Shown here piece after piece: positions 1 to 4,689 of a stretch of 5,607 nucleotides of DNA. The notes under the pieces are model-generated. The model searched no databases, had not been told where the DNA came from, and saw nothing but the letters and a program-made list of their open reading frames with translations. This DNA is from Tissierellia bacterium (GTDB lineage: Bacteria; Bacillota; Clostridia; Tissierellales; Sedimentibacteraceae): assembly GCA_028700795.1 (NCBI GenBank), contig JAQVRY010000095.1, positions 1 to 5,607 of the forward strand, written 5' to 3'. How positions within the stretch are numbered: position 1 is the stretch's first letter; each line of letters opens with the position of its first letter. The translations under genes were made by a program, and so were the position numbers.

Positions 1-1
1 A

Positions 2-139
2 AGTTTAAATGTAAATACTGATGATTTTGAAAAAATTGCTGAAATGTCAGTTAAAAATATTTCAACTGAAAGTAACCCAAGACCTATGACAAAAGAAGAT
101 TATTTAACAGTTATAGAGAATGCTTACAGACACAAATAA
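2..139 (+). CDS. C-terminal end of an iron-containing alcohol dehydrogenase-like protein (5' partial)
   Basis: An open frame enters from the left edge and ends at TAA 137-139, giving 45 visible residues. The tail contains DDFEKIAEMSVKN followed by NPRPMTKEDYLTVIENAY. A small helix leading to an 'NPRP-(x)-(S/T)-x-(E/D)-D-(x)n-I-x-x-AY' end is the usual C-terminus of Fe-dependent (group III) alcohol dehydrogenases such as clostridial butanol or 1,3-propanediol dehydrogenases, which reduce aldehydes or oxidise alcohols with NAD(P)H in the cytoplasm. The metal-binding histidines and the nucleotide-binding fold lie outside the window, so substrate and cofactor cannot be judged. It converges on the zupT-like gene with only 5 bp between stop codons. 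No GC-rich terminator is visible there, only the weak 10-bp palindrome ATAAGCTTAT (139-148). The family call rests on this short tail alone. Confidence 0.6.
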   Translation, partial: SLNVNTDDFEKIAEMSVKNISTESNPRPMTKEDYLTVIENAYRHK

Positions 140-144
140 TAAGC

Positions 145-951
145 TTATATAAACAATAACAGGCTTACTGCCATTACAGCCATGCCGGCTATGAGCCCGC
201 CTATTGAAAGGTGATGCTCTCCATATTTTTGCGCTGACGGAAGGAGTTCATCCAAAGATATATATACCATTATTCCGGCAACCCCACCGAAGACTATGCC
301 ATATACAATGTCATTAAGAAAAGGCATAAGTATTAAATAACCTACCAACGCACCTATAGGCTCGGCAAGTCCTGAAAGAAAAGAATATTTAAAAGCTTTT
401 TTTCTATCTCCTGTAGCAAAATAAATAGGAGCAGATATGGATATTCCTTCAGGGATATTATGAATAGCGATTGCTACGGTTATGGGTATAGCAATCGTAG
501 GCTCCTGGAGTGCAGAAATAAATGTGGCAAGACCTTCAGGAAAATTATGTATTCCAACGGCTAATGCTGTGAACATTCCGGTTCGCATAAGATTATCTTC
601 TATATGGACTTTTGATTCATTTAATTCTTCAACATTATGCAGATGGTGAGGGTTTTCTTCATTGGGTACAAACTTGTCAATAATTGCTATTAAAAGCATA
701 CCACCGAAAAATGATGCAACAGTTGCCCATGATCCTGCCTTTAAGCCAAGCTCAGCTACTAAACTATCCCGTGCTTTGACAAATATTTCAATCATGGAAA
801 CATAAATCATTACACCTGCTGAAAAACCAAGGCTTATTGCCAGAAATTTCGTATTTGTTTTCTTTGCAAAAAATGCGATAGCACTTCCAATGCCTGTGCT
901 TAGTCCTGCGATCAGCGTTAATCCAAATGCGAATAAAATATTATTGTCCAT
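145..951 (-). CDS. zupT: ZIP-family divalent metal (zinc) transporter, ZupT type
   Basis: A 268-residue inner-membrane protein, about the family's usual length (E. coli ZupT has 257). ZIP transporters import Zn(II), and often Fe(II) or Mn(II), into the cytoplasm. About eight hydrophobic segments are visible, near residues 5-28, 36-56, 73-92, 122-144, 153-178, 187-209, 211-231 and 247-268. The two metal-site signatures are intact: HNFPEG at 135-140 in segment 4 and HNIPEG at 164-169 in segment 5. A histidine-rich cytoplasmic loop (H102, H103, H105) lies between segments 3 and 4, and the conserved AEPIGA and SLDELLP motifs follow. I start it at the ATG at 951. The in-frame GTG at 957 lies inside the Shine-Dalgarno sequence AGGAGGTG and so is unlikely to be used. 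It is transcribed away from the signal peptidase gene and ends 5 bp from the dehydrogenase stop. The true substrate range cannot be read from sequence. Confidence 0.93.
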   Translation of the reverse strand: MDNNILFAFGLTLIAGLSTGIGSAIAFFAKKTNTKFLAISLGFSAGVMIYVSMIEIFVKARDSLVAELGLKAGSWATVASFFGGMLLIAIIDKFVPNEENPHHLHNVEELNESKVHIEDNLMRTGMFTALAVGIHNFPEGLATFISALQEPTIAIPITVAIAIHNIPEGISISAPIYFATGDRKKAFKYSFLSGLAEPIGALVGYLILMPFLNDIVYGIVFGGVAGIMVYISLDELLPSAQKYGEHHLSIGGLIAGMAVMAVSLLLFI

Positions 952-956
952 TTGCA

Positions 957-962
957 CCTCCT
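957..962 (-). promoter_or_regulatory. Ribosome binding site that sets the zupT start
   Basis: On the minus strand the sequence reads AGGAGG at 962-957, then TGCAA, then ATG at 951. A perfect Shine-Dalgarno with 5-nt spacing supports the ATG at 951. The GTG at 957 shares its first base with the Shine-Dalgarno sequence. Confidence 0.85.
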
Positions 963-969
963 ATAGATT

Positions 970-999
970 ATTATATACCCATTTAGATTCATATGTAAA
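970..999 (-). promoter_or_regulatory. Candidate SigA promoter for zupT
   Basis: On the minus strand there is TTTACA (999-994, 5 of 6 to the -35 consensus), an 18-nt spacer and a perfect TATAAT (975-970). The predicted start of transcription, near 963, would leave a leader of only about 12 nt, with the Shine-Dalgarno at its very 5' end. That is unusually short, so the real promoter may lie further upstream. Confidence 0.4.
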
Positions 1000-1056
1000 C
1001 TTATAATAACTATATTAAGATAAGTTCTTACAATTTCTTTAACTTACTAATTTTGT

Positions 1057-1085
1057 TTGCTTGATAAGCAAGGAATTGGTATAAT
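1057..1085 (+). promoter_or_regulatory. Extended -10 promoter for the signal peptidase gene
   Basis: A weak -35 TTGCTT (1057-1062) is followed by a 17-nt spacer and TATAAT (1080-1085). The -10 is preceded by TGG, giving the extended -10 element TGnTATAAT. Transcription would start near 1092, with a leader of about 46 nt. The -35 lies inside the inverted repeat TTGCTT-gat-AAGCAA (1057-1071). A second one, ATAATA-ga-TATTAT (1081-1094), covers the -10 and start region. Either could bind a regulator, though AT-rich palindromes of this size also arise by chance. Confidence 0.6.
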
Positions 1086-1137
1086 AGATATTATGGTAAT
1101 TAAATTGATTTAGTATAAATAAGATAAGGACGTGAAA

Positions 1138-1644
1138 ATGAAGACATTTATAAATGAATGGGTTGTTCCTTCAATTATTGCTGTAGTAATTGTGCTTTTT
1201 TTAAACAGATTTATTTTTATCTTGGTGACGGTTCCAACCGGTTCTATGGAAACAACAATTATGCCCGGTGACAGACTTTATGTCAACAAACTTTTTGACG
1301 TAAAGGATGCGAAAAGGGGAGATATTATTGTATTCCAATCAGATGAGTTAGATGCAAGACTTGTTAAGAGACTTATTGGACTGCCGGGAGAAACCGTTGA
1401 AATAAATGAAAATGGTGAAGTGTTTATTAATGGCGAGAAGATACAAGAGCCATATATCAATCAGGCAGGAGGAGAAGCTCGAACATACAAAATTCCTGAA
1501 GGTACATACTTTTTCTTAGGCGATAACAGACCGGTATCTGTAGATGCAAGGTATTGGAGTAATCCATATATTTCTGAGGATAAAATTATCGGGGAAGCAA
1601 TCTTCAGATTTTTTCCCTTTAACCGTATTGGTAAGCTAAAGTAA
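1138..1644 (+). CDS. lepB: Signal peptidase I (type I leader peptidase, P-type)
   Basis: A 168-residue membrane-anchored serine protease that removes signal peptides from exported proteins on the outer face of the cytoplasmic membrane. There is one N-terminal membrane segment (about residues 9-31) and the rest is extracellular, as in Bacillus SipS (about 184 aa). Box B is PTGSMETTIMPGD with nucleophile Ser36. Box D is GDIIVF...LVKRLIGLPGE with the general base Lys77, so this is a Ser/Lys P-type enzyme and not a SipW/ER-type Ser/His one. Box E is GDNRPVSVDAR, with Ser134, Asp136 and Arg138 matching E. coli S278, D280 and R282. The usual Ser in 'DSR' is Ala here, which should be tolerated. I chose ATG 1138 because AAGGA at 1126-1130 sits 7 nt upstream. 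The in-frame GTG at 1132 would be only 1 nt from it. The gene stands alone, with its own promoter and a terminator. A plausible but generic client is the SLH protein downstream. Confidence 0.95.
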   Translation: MKTFINEWVVPSIIAVVIVLFLNRFIFILVTVPTGSMETTIMPGDRLYVNKLFDVKDAKRGDIIVFQSDELDARLVKRLIGLPGETVEINENGEVFINGEKIQEPYINQAGGEARTYKIPEGTYFFLGDNRPVSVDARYWSNPYISEDKIIGEAIFRFFPFNRIGKLK

Positions 1645-1647
1645 ATT

Positions 1648-1693
1648 TGTGGGACAGTTGGGACGCACCTTAATTGTCCCACATTATTTATTT
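1648..1693. terminator. Inverted repeat and probable terminator between convergent lepB and rlmH
   Basis: TGTGGGACA (1648-1656) pairs perfectly with TGTCCCACA (1675-1683). Inside, the stem continues through G-U and A-U pairs toward a small loop. On the plus strand the tail is T-rich (1684-1693), running into the last codons of rlmH, so it should terminate lepB transcripts. On the minus strand the following bases are less T-rich, so termination of rlmH is less certain. The GGGACAnnnGGGAC composition also resembles the patch at 4544-4555, which suggests a dispersed palindromic repeat used as a terminator. Confidence 0.7.
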
Positions 1694-2167
1694 GTGGTAG
1701 GTTTCGCCTGCATTTATTTTGAAGGCTCTGTAAATCTGTTCCAATAAGACAAGTTTGAATAGCTGGTGGGGAAAGGTCATTTTGGAAAATGACAACTTAA
1801 AGTCAGCACTGTTAATTACTTCTTCGCACAATCCATTACTTCCGCCAATAATAAAAGTTATATTCGGAATACCTTCAACGCCCAAGGTATATAATTTTTT
1901 GGCAAAGGCTTTGGAACTAAGCTGAACACCGTTTATATCCAAAACAATTACATAAGAATTTTTGGGAATTTTATTAAGTATCTTTTGTCCTTCTTTAAGT
2001 TTAACCTGCTCTATTTCTGCCGGAGAGAAGTTTTCATCTGCTTTTTCATCGGGCACTGATTCTTCAATAAGCTTGCAATATTTGGAAAGACGTTTTATAT
2101 ATTCATTTATTCCTTCAGTAAAAAACTTTTCTTTTATTTTGCCTACAGATATTATCGTTAGTTTCAT
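1688..2167 (-). CDS. rlmH: 23S rRNA (pseudouridine1915-N3)-methyltransferase RlmH
   Basis: A 159-residue protein, exactly the family length. RlmH is a small homodimeric SPOUT methyltransferase. It uses S-adenosylmethionine to methylate N3 of pseudouridine 1915 in helix 69 of 23S rRNA, acting late on assembled ribosomes. The N-terminus MKLTIISVGKIKEKF is typical. The central VIVLDINGVQLSS strand precedes the cofactor loop IIGGSNG (residues 106-112), and the C-terminal knot has SFSKMTFPHQLFK (126-138), LLEQIYRAFKI and the family's conserved ending ETYHK. The ATG at 2167 has GAGGAG at 2177-2172 as ribosome site, 4 nt upstream. In many Firmicutes rlmH lies near the origin beside htrA or a metallo-beta-lactamase gene. 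Here those neighbours are absent and it is a single-gene unit, converging on lepB and divergent from the SLH protein gene. Confidence 0.97.
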   Translation of the reverse strand: MKLTIISVGKIKEKFFTEGINEYIKRLSKYCKLIEESVPDEKADENFSPAEIEQVKLKEGQKILNKIPKNSYVIVLDINGVQLSSKAFAKKLYTLGVEGIPNITFIIGGSNGLCEEVINSADFKLSFSKMTFPHQLFKLVLLEQIYRAFKINAGETYHK

Positions 2168-2197
2168 TGCACTCCTCTCAATTTTAGCAATACATAT

Positions 2198-2226
2198 ATT
2201 ATACCACTATTCTATAAACTTGCCAG
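2198..2226 (-). promoter_or_regulatory. Extended -10 promoter for rlmH
   Basis: On the minus strand there is CTGGCA (2226-2221, 4 of 6 to consensus), a 17-nt spacer and TATAAT (2203-2198) preceded by TGG, an extended -10 element. Transcription would start near 2191, about 24 nt before the start codon. Confidence 0.6.
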
Positions 2227-2234
2227 GTCTTTTT

Positions 2235-2248
2235 GCGAAACGTTTACA
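2235..2248. promoter_or_regulatory. cre-like palindrome between the rlmH and SLH-protein promoters
   Basis: GCGAAACGTTTACA matches 11 of 14 positions of the Firmicute catabolite-responsive element consensus TGWAANCGNTNWCA. The right half is perfect and the first three positions are wrong. It is centred on the palindrome AAACGTTT (2238-2245) and lies between the two divergent -35 boxes, upstream of both promoters. CcpA binding is an inference from one imperfect match. Confidence 0.3.
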
Positions 2249-2256
2249 TAATTTAA

Positions 2257-2285
2257 TTGCATTTTGATTAATGCTGTGTTATAAT
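2257..2285 (+). promoter_or_regulatory. Extended -10 promoter for the SLH protein gene
   Basis: TTGCAT (2257-2262), a 17-nt spacer and TATAAT (2280-2285) preceded by TGT form an extended -10 promoter. Transcription would start near 2292, leaving a leader of about 54 nt that ends in the ribosome site GAGGT (2334-2338), 7 nt before ATG 2346. Confidence 0.55.
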
Positions 2286-2345
2286 TTTAATACTTTTTAA
2301 TCAGATTTTTTTACAAATCAAATATTTATCGGCGAGGTATATAAG

Positions 2346-3692
2346 ATGATTAAAATAAAAAAAATAATATGTTTGGTAATATGTATAGGCATGTTGGGAA
2401 CCCAAGCTTTTGGTTTCAGCCATGTGTATAATGAACTTGATATTAAAAATGATATAGAAAATACTTACGGTATAAATATTATAATACCGGAAGATGTTGA
2501 TTACAGCGAATTTATTGATTGCATGTCAATAATGGAAAAGAGCATTAAAAAATTTCCTGACAATATTATTAAAGAAATTACCGACTATTATTTAAATAAG
2601 GGAATTGCAACGAATGTAGTATTGGATAAAACGGAAATAATAAAAGACTTATTTACATTATCTATAATAGATGAAAGCTCAGTTAATATTTACATAAAGA
2701 CATTAGAAAGCAGTTTATATTCTGAATCGCACTATGTATCGGAACAAGTTATGATACATGATTTTAGTCATTTTATAAGTGATTATATAATTGAAATATG
2801 TGATAATGATAAATTGAAAGAAGAATTTGAAAAATTAAATGAAGGTTTTGAATACGGTACTTGGAGCGAGGAGCATTTCAAAGTATTTGTCAACAAGCAT
2901 TCTGCAATTAGTTTTGAAGATGATGTTGCACATCTAATATGGTATGCAGAAGCAAATCCTTCTATACTTCGCAATATAAATGGCGGAGATAATGCAATAA
3001 TACATGAAAAACTCAAATTGCTTGCTGAAGAATTCAGTAAAGTTTTTAATTCAATTACAGCAAATACAAAACTCTGGCTTGATGCAATACCGCAAGCTCC
3101 TCAAAGTTGGGCAAAAGACACAATTGCAGAAATGAAAAATAGGTCTCTTATTCCTGAAGAATTCAATGGACTGTATGAAGCTTATATTAATAGAGGAGAT
3201 TTCTATAAACTGATTTTAAATATGCTTCACATTACAGTAGGTGAGGAAGAATTAATCGACTGCTTTAATTTAACGGATTATGAAGAGCATGTGGCTTTGG
3301 ACCCTGTTAAGGGAGAAGTATTTGTAGCTGATGGGATGAATTATACTTCTTATTATAATTTTTTGGTCAACAGCAGCAATGCATTATATGAAGCATCTCA
3401 AATGGGAATTTTAAACACGGATTCATTAAATGAGCCTGAAGGATATATGACAAGGCTTGAAATTGCAAAACTGTTAGCATATATAGCCAATGAATTAGGC
3501 ATGAATATTTCAGAATTTGAGATCGTGAATTATAATGACATAGAGAAGGTTGCGGAAAATGAAAAACCCTATATATACATTGCAGCAGATAAAGGGTTTA
3601 TAAAAGGAGACGGTTTAAACTTCAAGCCATTTGATTATTGTACATATCAGGAAGCGTATATTATCATATATAGATTTTATAACAGCCTATAA
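2346..3692 (+). CDS. Secreted SLH-domain protein with a degenerate zinc metallopeptidase-like domain
   Basis: A 448-residue protein with three visible parts. Residues 1-23 are a signal peptide: a KIKK charged end, a hydrophobic core, and a likely cut after AFG. There is no lipobox. Residues about 40-240 resemble a zincin-like surface metallopeptidase: 'YGINIIIPE', a 'SIKKFPDNIIKEI' helix, then IHDFSHFI (137-144) where an HExxH helix is expected, and FEDDVAHLIWYAEANPSIL where such families have 'EDxAE(T/L)F'. The general-base Glu is Asp139 (HDFSH), and the usual third ligand Glu is His196. It may be an inactive fold or an altered metal site. From about 250 to the end come SLH-like repeats (about 251-295, 332-384, 390-448) with TRAE-position motifs NRGD, TRLE and TYQE, suggesting attachment to a cell-wall polymer. 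The first and third are degenerate. Substrate unknown. The fold assignment is by pattern recognition only. Confidence 0.75.
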   Translation: MIKIKKIICLVICIGMLGTQAFGFSHVYNELDIKNDIENTYGINIIIPEDVDYSEFIDCMSIMEKSIKKFPDNIIKEITDYYLNKGIATNVVLDKTEIIKDLFTLSIIDESSVNIYIKTLESSLYSESHYVSEQVMIHDFSHFISDYIIEICDNDKLKEEFEKLNEGFEYGTWSEEHFKVFVNKHSAISFEDDVAHLIWYAEANPSILRNINGGDNAIIHEKLKLLAEEFSKVFNSITANTKLWLDAIPQAPQSWAKDTIAEMKNRSLIPEEFNGLYEAYINRGDFYKLILNMLHITVGEEELIDCFNLTDYEEHVALDPVKGEVFVADGMNYTSYYNFLVNSSNALYEASQMGILNTDSLNEPEGYMTRLEIAKLLAYIANELGMNISEFEIVNYNDIEKVAENEKPYIYIAADKGFIKGDGLNFKPFDYCTYQEAYIIIYRFYNSL

Positions 3693-3725
3693 GGTGGGAT
3701 TCTTCACCTGCGAATCAGAATGACA
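3692..3725. repeat. Hairpin-forming intergenic patch after the SLH protein gene (possible repeat remnant)
   Basis: AGGTG (3692-3696) pairs with CACCT (3705-3709), extendable by two G-U pairs around an ATTC loop. An alternative stem pairs ATTCT (3699-3703) with AGAAT (3717-3721). The layout GGGATTCTTC...TCAGAATGACA resembles a palindromic sequence I recall as common between genes in many bacterial genomes. It is degenerate here. A short T-run (3738-3743) follows 12 bases further on, so it may also terminate the SLH gene weakly. From 3744 to 3764 I see nothing else. Confidence 0.4.
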
Positions 3726-3764
3726 CATATAACCACATTTTTCTTTGATGGTAACTAATTTATA

Positions 3765-3793
3765 TTTATTATACAATTCATTTGTGATATAAT
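3765..3793 (+). promoter_or_regulatory. Extended -10 promoter for the CobS-like gene
   Basis: TATAAT (3788-3793) is preceded by TGA, giving an extended -10. The -35 at 17-nt spacing is the poor TTTATT (3765-3770), so the extended element would carry recognition. The start near 3800 leaves only about 18 nt before ATG 3818, holding the ribosome site GAGGT (3807-3811). Confidence 0.5.
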
Positions 3794-3817
3794 GGTAAAA
3801 ACAATTGAGGTAGTATT

Positions 3818-4519
3818 ATGCTTGACTTAAGAAGTATTGTTATAGGTGTTGTATTAATGCTAAAAAAATATTCCTGTGTAAGTATTACCATTTATGAAGA
3901 AGCAAATGAGGAGGATTATAAAAACGGAATAATGGCACTTCCCATAATAGGACTTGCCATTGGTTTTGTTGCATTTATTATTGTTTCCTTTAGATATATA
4001 TATGACGGTTTTTTTATAAGTTCTGCAGTTCTTTTATATTACTGTGTTGTAACGAAAACAACTAATATTAAGGATGTTTACAGAACTTTAAATTATTATA
4101 TAAAGCCTGCAAATCAAACAGAGCAGATATCAGGAATTATTGGAACAGTATTAATTTGTTTAATGTATCTTTCTCTCTTTCGCATTGTACCTGCAACTTC
4201 TTTGATTATTATGCCTGTCGCAGGATTTTCTAATTTAATAATACTCAGTAAAATTATAAGAAGAGATTTAGATAATACGTTTATAATGAAATATTGCGGC
4301 AAATATCATATTATAGCTGCTTTTGGAATATCTTTTTTCTTTGCTGTAATACTAAACTATAAGCTTATAATTCCATTATCACTTACGTTTATGATTTCCG
4401 GATTAATTGTCAGTATATTGGATAAAAAGGTAAAAAATGTACCGTCATCAGTTGAGGGATTTATTATTGAAGTATCACAAGTAATGTTTTTGATTATTAC
4501 ATATTTAACTTGGTTGTGA
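3818..4519 (+). CDS. Polytopic membrane protein resembling a degenerate CobS (cobalamin synthase)
   Basis: A 233-residue protein, close to CobS length (about 245-250), with six or so hydrophobic segments (about 37-57, 64-78, 105-121, 125-145, 163-180, 183-200, 215-233). Its plan follows adenosylcobinamide-GDP ribazoletransferase, the membrane enzyme that joins adenosylcobinamide-GDP and alpha-ribazole. It has a short N-terminal stretch with 'YEEANEEDYKNG' where CobS has its EED-type linker, then LPIIGLAIGF (41-50), matching the 'fPlVGlliG' signature, and a final segment 'VEGFIIEVSQVMFLI' matching the 'GDvlGAxxEixE' end. However, the acidic 'GGLHLDGLADTxD' catalytic motif is replaced by TKTTNIKDVYRTLN (79-92), and 'MKDxxxGtfG' by TEQISGIIG. 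It is therefore probably not an active CobS. No other cob gene is in view. Start ATG 3818 follows GAGGT by 6 nt. The gene is intact, with no frameshift, so it is likely kept for some function. Confidence 0.55.
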   Translation: MLDLRSIVIGVVLMLKKYSCVSITIYEEANEEDYKNGIMALPIIGLAIGFVAFIIVSFRYIYDGFFISSAVLLYYCVVTKTTNIKDVYRTLNYYIKPANQTEQISGIIGTVLICLMYLSLFRIVPATSLIIMPVAGFSNLIILSKIIRRDLDNTFIMKYCGKYHIIAAFGISFFFAVILNYKLIIPLSLTFMISGLIVSILDKKVKNVPSSVEGFIIEVSQVMFLIITYLTWL

Positions 4520-4584
4520 GACACCTCTCTACATTAAAGGTAAGGGGACATAGGGATAGTCTCTGCGGTCACGGGGAATGCCCC
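4518..4584. repeat. Palindrome-rich patch after the CobS-like gene, possible dispersed repeat and terminator
   Basis: This stretch is much richer in G and C than its surroundings. GAGAC (4518-4522, overlapping the stop codon) pairs with GTCTC (4559-4563). ACCT (4523-4526) pairs with AGGT (4538-4541), and GGGG (4573-4576) with CCCC (4581-4584) around an AATG loop. It includes GGGGACATAGGGA (4543-4555), which resembles GGGACAGTTGGGAC in the hairpin after lepB. No T-run follows the stems directly, so terminator function is uncertain. It may be an imperfect copy of a REP-like element. Confidence 0.4.
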
Positions 4585-4589
4585 AATTG

Positions 4590-4618
4590 TTGACAAATTA
4601 TTTTTATAGTAGTATAAT
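4590..4618 (+). promoter_or_regulatory. Perfect-consensus SigA promoter for trpS
   Basis: TTGACA (4590-4595), a 17-nt spacer and TATAAT (4613-4618) are exact consensus at ideal spacing, making this the best promoter in the window. Transcription should start near 4625, giving a leader of about 65 nt before ATG 4690. It begins right after the palindrome-rich patch. Confidence 0.85.
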
Positions 4619-4635
4619 CAAAAAAATTGAGATAT

Positions 4636-4664
4636 ACGAGTTTCAATGATAGAAACTCGTTTTT
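4636..4664 (+). terminator. Terminator-like hairpin in the trpS leader (possible attenuator)
   Basis: ACGAGTTTC (4636-4644) pairs perfectly with GAAACTCGT (4652-4660) around a 7-nt loop, and T4660-T4664 follow, so the RNA looks like an intrinsic terminator. It lies downstream of the trpS promoter, so it would stop the gene's own transcript after about 40 nt unless bypassed. GATATA (4631-4636) can also pair with TATATC (4670-4675), closing an outer stem just before the ribosome site GGGAGGA (4678-4684). The leader is too short for a T-box, and I see no T-box AGGGTGGNACCGCG element. Confidence 0.6.
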
Positions 4665-4689
4665 ACTTATATATCCCGGGAGGAATAAG

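Noticed and set aside
139..148. ATAAGCTTAT palindrome as a bidirectional terminator
   Set aside because: It is 10 bp, almost all AT, with no loop and no T-run. It overlaps the zupT stop codon and could easily be chance.
952..957. GTG start adding two residues to ZupT
   Set aside because: The GTG overlaps the AGGAGGTG Shine-Dalgarno sequence that serves the ATG at 951.
1132..1137. GTG start adding two residues to signal peptidase I
   Set aside because: It lies 1 nt from the AAGGA ribosome site. The ATG at 1138 has proper 7-nt spacing.
1278..1682. Two minus-strand open frames opposite the signal peptidase gene
   Set aside because: They are shadows of a well-supported gene with intact catalytic motifs. 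They show no ribosome sites and no recognisable domains.
1962..2267. Plus-strand open frame opposite rlmH
   Set aside because: It is antisense to a conserved gene and runs across its promoter, with a low-complexity Ser/Ile/Leu composition typical of a shadow frame.
2783..3016. Minus-strand open frame inside the SLH protein gene
   Set aside because: A Ser-rich antisense shadow, with no ribosome site or domain.
4114..4302. Minus-strand open frame inside the CobS-like gene
   Set aside because: Antisense shadow of a membrane protein gene, with no independent support.
4675..4680. CCCGGG before the trpS ribosome site as a regulatory hairpin
   Set aside because: A 6-bp palindrome without a loop cannot fold on itself. 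It could only pair between molecules.
4520..4689. T-box riboswitch upstream of trpS
   Set aside because: The transcript leader is only about 65 nt and no T-box sequence or specifier-loop structure is visible.
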